Origin: Vanilla planifolia | Lineage: Eukaryota; Streptophyta; Magnoliopsida; Asparagales; Orchidaceae | Assembly (NCBI GenBank): GCA_023846275.1 | Contig: CM043869.1 | Location: forward strand, 22,612,237 to 22,676,236 | Reading direction: 5' to 3' | DNA length: 64,000 nt | Translations under genes and position numbers: made by a program | Notes under the pieces: generated by a model | What the model was told of the DNA's origin: nothing | Database searches by the model: none | Seen by the model: the letters and a program-made list of their open reading frames with translations, nothing else | In this document: in pieces, positions 25,451 through 35,974 of the stretch | Numbering within the stretch: position 1 is the stretch's first letter | Layout of the letters: the number at the start of each line of letters is the position of its first letter

Positions 25451-26607
25451 GAAAATATTAATTTGTTGACAATAAATTTATATCAATTATAATTATTGAT
25501 AGAGACAGAGGGAAAGATCCCAAAAAACTCCAAGGCAATCAATGAGTTAAAGAGAAGATGATTCATGAGTATAAGGATTAAGGAAAGGAGCTTAATCCAA
25601 ATAAGATGGTGCAAGAAGTCTTAATTTGCAAAGCAAGATAAGTTTGTATTTGCAATACATATCAATTTTTTACTAGATCTCATAGAGAGGGAAAACTTGT
25701 AATGTGAGTTTATGAAGCTATTGAGACTTTTATTAAAATGTAGAAAATGGCTTTATTGCTTGTAATGAAGTATGAAGCTTAGGTGACTATCAAATAATCC
25801 AATTAATGGATGGCTGATCGGATTAAAATATAAAAAAACATCAAAATCTCAATCGAACTCTTATCAGATAATCTAATAGTTATCAATGAGGTATCTAATA
25901 GTTTGATGAGGCTATCAAATAATTTGAAAGTTTTGATAACAATGGTTTTCTAACTTTGTAAGATAGTTTGATGGAGGGATTGAATGGTGTAATGAGAACA
26001 TCAAAGTAATCAAATAAAAAGATGAATGGAAAATATTAATTAGTTGACAATAAATTTATATCAATTATAATTATTGATAAAGACAGAGGAAAAGATCCCA
26101 AAAACCTCCAAGGCAATCAATGAGTGTAAAAAGAAGATGGTTCACGAGTATAAGGATCTAGGAAAGGAGCTTAATCCAAATAAGATGGTGCAAGAAGTCT
26201 TAATTTGCAAAGCAAGATAAGTTTGTATTTGCAATGCATATCAATTTTTTTACAATATCTCATAGAGAGGGAAAACTTGTAATGTGAGTTTATGAAGCTA
26301 TTGAGACTTTTATTAAAATGGAGAAAATGGTTTTATTGCTTGTAAGGAAGTATGAAGCTTAGGTGACTATCAAATAATCTAGTTAATAGATGGCTGATCA
26401 GATTAAAATATAAAAAAACATCAAAATCTCAATCGAACTCTTATCAGATAATCTAATAATTATCAATGAGGTATCTAATAGTTTGATGAGGCTATCAAAT
26501 AATCTGAAAGTTTTGATAACAATGGTTTTCTAACTTTGTAAGATAGTTTGATGGAGGGATTGAATGGTGTAATGAGAACATCAAAGCAATCAAATAAAAA
26601 GATGAAT
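25450..26607 (+). repeat. 578-580-bp tandem duplication
   Basis: Copy 1 is 25450-26027 and copy 2 is 26028-26607. Each starts at GGAAAATATTAAT, and the right end runs into GGAAAATTTGG, giving GGAAAAT microhomology at the junction. The copies differ at scattered positions. Confidence 0.9.
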
Positions 26608-26841
26608 GGAAAATTTGGATAGATCGAAGTCCAATGAACAAATTAAATGATTCAATGGATTGAAGGATAGTCTAATCAAAGTAAGATTTATTAAGTTTAA
26701 TGGATACATTGGACTTTGAATGATGTAATTAAAAGTAAGAAACAAATAAGAATGACATGTTGTATCTTAAATGCATAGAAAGAAAGTGATTGTATGCTTC
26801 ATCTATAATTATAAAAAAGAAAGAGAAAAAAAGAAAGAAAA

Positions 26842-27921
26842 TGAGTATTAAACTTTTGATAATATGATAAATGATCTATATAAATTAAATGATTATATAT
26901 TTAACAAAAGGATGCCTATTATATGTGATTCTTTATTTTTGACATAGTTTTTAAGTTGATTTTAAAAAGTATGATTTGTGATTCTTTGACTTTGATGATT
27001 TCATCTGAAATGAATATTTCTTGCATAAGAATAAGATAATGTTTTGTAAAATAAATATGGGTGTATCTATGTATGTGTGTGTGTGTGTCTTGTGCATATG
27101 ATATGTAATATAGTTGGTTGGTGATGAACCATGTGAAGGCATAATATAATATAGTTTAGGTGGCGATGAATTATGTGTTGGAGTACCATAACTTAGGTGG
27201 TAATAAGTCATATAAAAGCATAATATAACATGTGTGATGATAAGCTACATTAAAGTATAATGTAGCTTAAATGATAATGAACTACGTAAATATGTAATAT
27301 AGCCTAAGCAATAATAAGTTACATGGTGTAATAGAGCTTAAGTGATGATAATCTATAAAAATGTGGACACCAAAATGAGTAAAAATACTTAGATAGAATG
27401 AAAGTAAATAGTAAGTTGAGAAAAAATTTAATAAATTTTGATCTAAGAAGAGCTCATACATCTAATGCATGTGAATGTTTGTTTATTTATACATGTGATA
27501 TAGACATAGCAAATGACATTATCTTATTGGTAATTATGTTTGCATATGATACTTATGTTATGTTTTCCTATTTTAACCTATATTAGCCAATATTATGTGG
27601 GTGTGAATAACTTACAAAATGAGATACTAAGAGGATAATGGGTAGACATAAGGCTTGAAAATAAAAATAAAGTATTATGCATAAATTTGGGACTATAATT
27701 GTTTTATAATTGTGAAATGTTATAATAGCTACTAAAAACATTAGAAACTATAAACATGATGTCTATGTAAATTATTGTATTTGATTCTCATTGTTATTTT
27801 GTAATACTTTAATGACATTATTTGAAATAGATAATGAAAAAAAAAGTTCCAAAACAAACATATATATTTATAAATAATGGTATTAAATATATGTGACTCA
27901 TAGGTATTTTTTGGGCGTACA
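26842..27921 (+). repeat. LTR-like block 2 (1080 bp)
   Basis: Preceded by a purine tract. Starts TGAGTATTAAAC, ends GCGTACA, with a TGGTATGAAAGT primer-site-like motif at 27928. Carries the same internal short-repeat cluster (about 27110-27350) and a GT dinucleotide run near 27072-27088. Confidence 0.6.
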
Positions 27922-28089
27922 TAATTTTGGTATGAAAGTGAAAGAGATATCCATTGTAAGCTAATGTGAGCATGGTAGACAGTCATAGTAAAGAAGTAGC
28001 TAACATAAATACAGAGAAAATGCATGAACTGTAACTTAGAATTAGAAAATAATTTTGCTACAATAGAAAAATAATATAATTTTGTCTAT

Positions 28090-28620
28090 GAGAAAAATTT
28101 TCTTCACTTTTTCATAAAGATGGGCTAAAGGGTATCAGTCAAATAAATTGGTGGAATAATTCAACAAGTTACATCTTCCATATTTCTCTTGTTTCACTGA
28201 TCCAATGCTAGATGAGAAAACATGTAAATCCTATTTCAGAGCATGATGGTTCCAAAGAGTAGAAAAGTAGTGTTTAATAATGCTAGTGTTGAGTGGCAAT
28301 GCTTTAAACTAGTAGATGAACTAAAAAAGATTGAGATTTGATGATATAAGTTAAATTTGGAGAGTTTATGGTGAGTGTTTTATAAAGCTTTCATTGAGTG
28401 GTATGTCTCTACATCTATTAGGTATAAGATACTAAATAAGTTGAGCATATTAACTTAAAAAAGGTCTGATTATAGCTAAATATGAGTAGATATTTTTCCC
28501 TTTAGCAAAATATATTCCCAGGATGGTCACAAAAGATAAACAAATATCATATATTTTAAAAAGGGCTATGTGACTCCATTGGTAATGTCATGGCTCACTT
28601 AGAACTTCTTATAGAGTGTT
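28090..28620 (+). mobile_element. Truncated gag-like remnant of chain element 2
   Basis: Collinear with 22930-23450, including M-V-P-K-S-R-K-V-V-F-N-N-A-S-V-E-W. It breaks off near 28620, before the zinc-knuckle region present in the other two copies. About 340 bp of unrelated AT-rich sequence follows. Confidence 0.6.
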
Positions 28621-28959
28621 AGAGTTTTTACATACAATTTAATTAAACTCAACTAAATGTAGTTGTGATTATTGTTAGGCTAATTAATACATCTTCATTT
28701 ATATTAATTAAGATTTTAAGAGATCATTTTTAAACAATGATAAATGCATTATAGTCAAGTGATATGTTTGAGCAAAAGTAATAATATGACTAGTTCTTTA
28801 TGTAGCATGTGACTTAAAAAGGGTTTAATTAATGGCTAAACATTAATTATTTTATTATAACTTGTATACCACAAGAACATGGTTGAAATGCTTCAAAATA
28901 GGAATTTGTGAAGTAAGATTTGCATGTGCTCATTAGTATTGGGGATTCCTTTTCAATCA

Positions 28960-31260
28960 AATTTCTCTCTTTGATTTTTTTTTTTTTGTTTCTTCATCTC
29001 CTATCAACCTAAGATGCCAACTTGTTTATCAAGTGGCAATATGATTAATTGAAGGCATAGAAAAGTGAAGGCTTCTTTTTGAGAGTTTGAAGCCCTTGGG
29101 AAAGAGGTAGTCACCATCATCACAAATGGATAAGTATCTTCTCACCCTCTTATGCATTTTAAATACTTTCTTAATGATTTGTGGTATTCATTATTACACC
29201 TACTATCATGGAGATTGTTTTTTGTGCATCCCCTTTTTTATAATCTTGGATGCATGGTGTACTATTTTGATGTCTTTGTTTTATAAAAACAAGAGGAAGT
29301 ATGGTATAATTGATTAGGTTTATATGATTGGCAAAGCTTATATGTTTAAAAGTGGGATTTAAGGATTAGGAAATTTTGGTTTTCTCTAGGATGGGTTGGC
29401 ACCAACCATGTGTCTTCAAACGATGATAATTTTTGGTGTTTCTTGAGAAAATGTTTGATTCTTAAAAGAGGAAGAAGAATATTAAGTATAGTAGAATAAG
29501 ATACATAGAATCTAGTGATGATAATTTCTATAAATTGAAAATGATTTAGCAAAAAAATAAAAGGTCAAAACCTATTAAAGAATTTTAGATGTTACTAAGT
29601 GAGACTTAAGGAATATATTAATTTTCTAATTATAATTATTGATATGGCATAAAAAGATCTCCAAAACCTATAAGCCAATGGGTGTGAAGGGAAGAGGGTA
29701 TATGTGTAGAAGGATTAAGAAAAGGAGCTTGATCCAAAAGTGATAATGCACTCAATTTGCAAAGAAAGATAAGTTTCCATTTGAAGTGCTTATCAATTTT
29801 CTAGAAGTTCTCAGGGGGAGTAAAACTACTAATGTGACGTTATAGAGCTATTAAGACTTGTGTTGAAATATAGAAGTGGTTCATTTCTTATAATAAAGTT
29901 AATAGCTACATATGATAACTGAACAATCCAATCAATGGATGAGACAATTTGATAAAAAAAGAAAATGAGACCAATGTCTATAAGATACTTATCGGATAAT
30001 CTAATGGTCATCAATGGGTATTTGATGGTTTGATGAAGACAATGGATAATCCAAGAATTCTAACAATAAGGTTTTAGTCTCTATCAAAATTTAATAAGAT
30101 AATTCAACTAAGAGATTGGAGGAACTGATGAGAAGATGGTAGTAATCAAATAAAAAGTTGTGTCTAATATCTATTAAGTGCACATCAAACTATCCAATGA
30201 GCAAATAAAATAATTTAATTAGATCAAATGATGGCATAATCAAAGTAAGATTTCTTAAATCTATTGGATCCATTGAAACTTGAATGATGTAATTAAAAGT
30301 AAAAGACAAATTAAAGGAAATAATAAGACATTGTGCCCTGAATGCATGAAAAAAAGCAATTGCATGTTTCATGTGAAATTGCAAGAAAGGAAGAGGAAAG
30401 TGGAAGGAATTAAAAACTCTCCCAAAAATTTGGCATGATGGATTGAATATGCAAATAATCAACTTATGAATGCTTATTATATATCTTGCATTTGACATAA
30501 GTCTCTATATAAATTTAGAAATGCATGATATGTGATTCTATAAGCATGATAATTTTGTATGGCATGAATAATTCTTGCATGTGAATAAGATAGAGTGTTA
30601 CAAAATAAGTGTCTATACATGGTGTTGTGCACTGTATCCAAATATAATATTTAATATAACACAGGTAGTGATGAACCAATTAAAGGTGTAATATAACCAA
30701 AGTAATGATGAGTAATATAAAATTATAATATAATGTAGGTGATGAATCCCATAAAAATGTAATATAGCATAGGTGGATGAGCCATATAAAGATGTAATAT
30801 AGCACAGGTGATGATTAGTTATATAAAGATGTAATATATAACTTGAGTGATGATGAACCTTATAAATGTGAGTAACAAGGAGCCATATAAAGATATAATA
30901 GAACCTAGGTGATGATAAGACAAGAAAAGGTGAATATCAAAATGGTTGAAAAATGCTTGGGAAGAATAAAGTGACTAGTAATTCATGTAATAATTTAACG
31001 AATATTGATTTTGGCATGAGTTTGTTATTTTTTATATATTATACAACTAATGTTTGTGATTGGTTATTTATTTCTACATGAGAAATAGAGTTGGAATGAA
31101 CATTACCCAATTTATAATTATGTTTGAATGTGATATTTATGTTAGGTTTTTCTAAAAAAAAGTTGATTTTATGATTGTGACTCACATTGGTCAACATGTT
31201 GAAAGTGTAAATGACTCCCAAAATATGATACCAAGAGATAATGGGTAGACCTGAGGCTTT
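28960..31260 (+). repeat. Diverged internal block plus truncated LTR-like copy
   Basis: The block order matches 24660-27500 with clearly more divergence. A purine-rich stretch at about 30380-30410 is followed by an LTR-like segment with the short-repeat cluster at about 30660-30910. It stops near 31260, before any primer-site motif, and jumps straight into the next internal block. This is an older unit inside the chain. Confidence 0.6.
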
Positions 31261-31284
31261 TCTATAACTTAAAACCTTTCAAAA

Positions 31285-32400
31285 ATAACTTATTAGGGTT
31301 AGTTGACTATGTTTCTTCCCTTTGGTAGCTCATCAGCATCAGGATCCTCTTTTTGTCAATTATTTCCTCATGAATAATGTGTTGCCCTTTTATTACTTAA
31401 CTGAACAAAGGAGAGATGACTTACAATGTATCTATGAAGCCAACTTGTTTATCAAGAAGCAAGCAACTAGTGGAGCAATGTCCAAATCATTTAAGGATGT
31501 GGGACTTAAGAAGGTGAAGGCCTCTATTCAAGTGGTTAATGCCTTGAGCAAAAAAGAGTCTATCATCATAACCATTGATGGGTAGATATCTCCTCATCCT
31601 CTTATGCTCTTTAAATCTTCTCTTAATGCTTTCACTATTGCAACTAATATCATTGAAACTATTTTGTGTGTATCCCTCTTGATGATGAACTTAGATGTGA
31701 GATGTTCTATTTTGACATTTTTGTTGTGCAATAAAAAGAGGGAGTCTAATGTAAATAAGTATTTTTATATGATTTGTGAGGCTTTCATATTTGAAAGAGA
31801 GATTTCAAAGGTTTGGAAGTTTGCTCTTCTCTTGAATGGGTTGCTGCCATTGAAGTAGTTTGTCTCCAAAAGATGATGACTTTTACAAGTGTCTATAAAA
31901 AATATTCAATGGCTAACTAAGGGAGGAAAATACAAAATATACTAAAATACATGTAATCCAATGATGAAGATTTCATTAGAATGGAAGACATTTAGGAATA
32001 AAATAAATTGTTATTACATGAGATTTAAGGAATATATTAATTTGTCAACAATAAATGTATATCAATTATAATTACTGATAGAGGGAGAGGGAGAATCCCA
32101 AAAACCTCCAAGGCAATCAATAAGTGTAAAGAGAAGAAGATTCAAGAGTATAAGGATCAAGGAAATGAGCATAATCCAAATAAGATGGTATAAGAAGTCT
32201 AAATTGGCAAAGCAAGATAACTTTGTATTTGCAATGCTTATCAATTTTTTATAAGATCTCATAAAGAGGAAAAACTTGTAATATGAGTTTAAGAAGCTAT
32301 TGAGACTTCTATTAAAATGTACAAAATGGGTTCATCTCTTGTAATGAAGTATGTAACTTTAGGTCATTATTGAATAATCCAATTAATGGATGGGATGATT
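31285..32400 (+). repeat. Internal block, best-preserved copy
   Basis: Contains an 87-codon open frame at 31322-31585 (starts M-V-A-H-Q-H-Q-D-P, ends S-I-I-I-T-I-D-G) and a second short frame at 31604-31858. Neither matches a family I recognise. The homologous frame at 24.7-25.0 kb is broken, so this is more likely residual element coding than a host gene. Confidence 0.55.
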
Positions 32401-32832
32401 AGATAAAAATAAAAAAAATCAAAATCTCAATCAAACTCTTATCAAATAATCTAATAATTATTAATGAGGTATATAATAGTTTGATGAGGTTATCAAATAA
32501 TCTAAGAGTTTTGATAACAAGGGTTTTCTAACTTCGTAAGATAGTTTGACGGAAGGATTGAATGGTCCAATGTGAATATCAAAGTAATCAAATAGAAGGA
32601 TGAATGGAGTGATTGGATAGATCCAAGTCCAATGAACAAATCAAATGATTCAATGGATTGAAGGATAGTATGATCAGAGTACGATTTCTTAAGTTTAATG
32701 GATACATTGGAACTTGAATGATGTAATTAAAAGTAAAAAACAAATAAAAAGTGCATGTTGTATCTTAAATGCATGGAAAGTGATTGCATGCTTCATCTAT
32801 AATTATAAAAAAGAGAAAAAAAAGAAAGAAAT

Positions 32833-33907
32833 TGCATATTAAACTTTTGATAATATGATTAAAGATTTATATGAATTGAATATACATATATTTTACAAAA
32901 TTATGCTTATTATATACATTGCTTTTGATATAGTCTTTAAGTTGATTTTAAAAAGTATGATTTATGATTCTTTGAGTTTGATGATTTCATGTAAAATGAA
33001 TAGTTCTTGCATGAGAACAAAATAATGTTTTGTAAAATAAGTATGTGTGTATCTATGTGTGTGTGTCTTGTGTATATGATATATAATATAGTTTGATTGG
33101 TGATGAACTATAGTATAGGTGGTGATGACTTATGCATTGGAGTACTGTAATCTAGATGGTGATATGTCATATAAAAGTGTTATATAACATGTGTGATAAT
33201 AAGCCACATAAAAGTATAATATAGCTTAAATGATAATGAATCACGTATATGTGTAATATAGCCTAAGCAATAAATAAGTCACATGGTGTGATAGAGCTTA
33301 TGTGACGATAAGTTATGAAAATATGGATACCAAAATGGCTAAAAAAACACTTGGATAGAATGAAAGTAAATGGTAAGTTGAGGAAAAATTTAACAAATAT
33401 TGATCTAACATGAGCTCATACATCTAATGCATGTGAATGTTTATGTATTTATACATGTGATATAAACATAGCAAATGACATTATCTTATTGGTAATTATG
33501 TTATCAAATGATACTTGTGTTATGTTTTCTTACTAAATTCAAGATAATGGCTCAATCTATATTAGCCAATATGACGTGGGTGTGAATAATTTACAAATTG
33601 AAATACCAAGAGGATAATGGGTAGACATAAGACTTCAAAATAAAAATGAAATATTATGCATAAAATTAGGGACTATAATTGTTTTATAATTATGAAATGT
33701 TATAATAGCTACTAAAAATATTAGAAACTATAAACATGGTATCTATGTAAACTTATTGTATTTGAGTTTCATTGTTATTTTGTAATACTTTAATGACATC
33801 ATTTTGAAATAGATAATGAAAAAAAAAGTTCCAAAACACACATGCATATTTATAAATAATGGTATTGAATATATCTGACACATAGGTATTGTTTTGGGCT
33901 TACATCA
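32833..33907 (+). repeat. LTR-like block 3 (1075 bp)
   Basis: Starts TGCATATTAAAC after a purine tract and ends TACATCA. TGGTATGAGAGT at 33914-33925 is again 10/12 to the tRNA-Met primer complement. The short-repeat cluster lies at about 33090-33310. Confidence 0.6.
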
Positions 33908-34089
33908 TAATTTTGGTATGAGAGTGAAAGAGATATCCATTGTTGGCTAATGTGTGCATTGTAGATAATCAAAATAAGGAAGTAGCTGACATAAATATAG
34001 AGAAAATGCATGAACAATAATTTAGAATTAGAAAATAATAATTGTTACAATAGATAACTAATATAATTCTATCTAAGAGAGAAATTTTC

Positions 34090-35735
34090 TTCAGTTTTTC
34101 ATGAAGATGTGCTAAAGGGTATCTGCCAAATAAATTGGAGGAATAATTCTACAAGTTACATGTCCTATTTTTCTCTTGTGCCACTGATCCAAAGCAAGAT
34201 GAGAAAACATACAAATCCTATTTCAAAGCATGATGGTTCCAAAGAGTAGAAAAATAGTGTTTAATAATGCTAGTGTTGAGTGGCAATGCTTTAAACTAGT
34301 AGACGAACTAAAAAAGTTTGCGATTTGATGATATAGGTTAAATTTGGAGAGTTTATGGTGAGTTTTTTATAAAGCTTTCTTGAGTGGTATGTCTCTACGT
34401 CTACTAGGTATAAGATACTAAATAAGTTGAGCATATTAACTTAAAAAAGGGCCTGATTATAGCTAAATATGAGTAGAGATTTTCTCCTTTAGCAAAATAT
34501 GTTTCCAGGATGGTCACAAAAGATAAACAAATATCATATATTTTAAAAAGGGATATGTGACTCAATTGGTAATATCATGGCTCACTTAGAACTTCGTACT
34601 TATAAAGTGTTGGTGGAGGCATCTCGACAAACTACATATAGCCAAAGCTTGTTGGAAACCAACGTTGAGATTGGCAAATGAAAATGGTCTATATTTTCAA
34701 CTTAGAGTAGGCACAATTTGCAAAAAAACAAATGATTACTAGTATTAAGAGTCAAAGTCTTACTCTTTCTATAAGGTCTAGAGGTAAAAGAAAACCACAT
34801 TACAAGTCTTGCAAGAGATGACATTAGAATGCATGGCAATGGAATGGACACATTAAATGTTTCAAATGTCACAAAGTTACATAAAATGAAGGATCTATAA
34901 GAGAAGTCGTAGTTGATTGCACCTTGCAAATCCTTGGAAGATCAATAACAATAAGACCCAATTATGCCACTTTAGTGGCATATGATAAAGAAGAAGGGAA
35001 AATTGTAAAACCTTTATTTTAGATGACAGAACGATGCATATATGCATATATTAATTTTACTCATAAAAAGAAACTGCTTACAAAAATTACATATTTTTTT
35101 CTTGTTCATCTAGCCCATCACATAATTTTGTTTTTGTCATTGCAAAACTCACTACAAAAATATGAATCCTAGATAACCCTACCCTAGTAAGCTTGCATGT
35201 GAGTGAATGTGTGAGAGTGGATCAAATTATAGAATAAGATATGAAGATATATTGAAACATTGCTATTAATATCTACACTAAAGGATGATAAGTTGTACAA
35301 AATAAAAAATTTTATACATAAGATTAATAAAAAAAAACAATTATAAAATACTGTTATGATATATAATTACTCAGATATATTTCTTAAAAATATATCATTA
35401 TAATAAAAAATAATTTTTTTAAAAAATAAAACATAATCTCATCACTTATCTTTAAAATGAAAAAAATTGATTTAACGAATTCAATTTTTATCTTGTAAAA
35501 ATTTAGTTTAATCATTTTTATATTAATTTTACTTAAAAATAAAATATAAAGACAAAGAATTTTTTTTAAAATATAAAAAATACAAATTGGAATGAAATTA
35601 ATATCTATCATGAAAGAAAAGCTTTTCATATGAACAAAAAAATTTTAAAATTAAAACTAGTTTTATCAAAAATATTAAAAAAGTTTAAAAAATATGAATC
35701 AGTCCGGTACAGTACGAATGATACCACCTTTCAAT
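34090..35735 (+). mobile_element. Gag-like remnant and AT-rich tail of chain element 3, truncated at CER1
   Basis: Collinear with 22930-24655, including a partial K-C-F-K-C-H-K knuckle near 34855 and the later A-T-L-V-A-Y-D-K-E-E-G-K segment. Homology to element 1 ends at about 35735, where single-copy sequence leading into CER1 begins. Confidence 0.6.
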
Positions 35736-35914
35736 AACTCTGAATCTGACGACCATGAACGTGAAGCTTTCCACTCCTTTTTATGGACAAGCCTCCCGCC
35801 TTCATTAAACCGAAGCCATGTGAACAACCGCGGCCTGCGTTGCCAGTCTTTATTGCAGCTGCTATTTTAGTGCAGGCTCCAAGCAAGAGCCGTGGGTGTT
35901 TTGGAGAGAGCTCA
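35736..35914 (+). promoter_or_regulatory. CER1 proximal promoter / 5' UTR interval
   Basis: About 180 bp of less AT-rich sequence between the repeat chain and the start codon. No convincing TATA box was seen. It contains an in-frame upstream ATG at 35783 (see findings). Confidence 0.4.
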
Positions 35915-35974
35915 ATGGCAACCAAACCGGGATTTCTAACAGAGTGGCCATGGCGGAGGCTGGGAAACTTCAAG
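35915..35974 (+). CDS. CER1: CER1 exon 1
   Basis: 20 codons, M-A-T-K-P-G-F-L-T-E-W-P-W-R-R-L-G-N-F-K, donor GTAACA. The start was chosen because conservation with CER1 proteins begins here. Confidence 0.93.

Larger units (their letters stand above)
20490..35735 (+). mobile_element. Head-to-tail chain of degenerate LTR retroelements sharing LTRs
   Basis: The same ordered set of blocks recurs across 15 kb. LTR-like blocks start near 20927, 26842 and 32833 (spacings 5915 and 5991 bp) and each is followed by a primer-site-like motif. Gag-like debris follows the first and third in full and the second in truncated form. The internal block containing MVAHQHQDPLFVNYF and its decayed relatives recurs at 24.66, 28.96 and 31.29 kb. 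A block rich in TTATCAGATAATCTAATAG recurs at 20.50, 25.84, 26.41, 29.96 and 32.41 kb. The layout LTR-internal-LTR-internal-LTR-internal is what unequal recombination between LTRs produces. No RT, integrase or RNase H motif was recognised, which suggests a non-autonomous family or total decay of pol. Confidence 0.7.

Noticed and set aside
20490..35735. Array read as CRISPR-like or satellite DNA
   Set aside because: Units are kilobases long, degenerate, and organised as LTR, primer site, gag-like and purine tract, which is a retroelement chain.
35731..35973. 80-codon - strand frame over CER1 exon 1
   Set aside because: It is antisense to a conserved exon with no recognisable motif. Chance is the simplest explanation.
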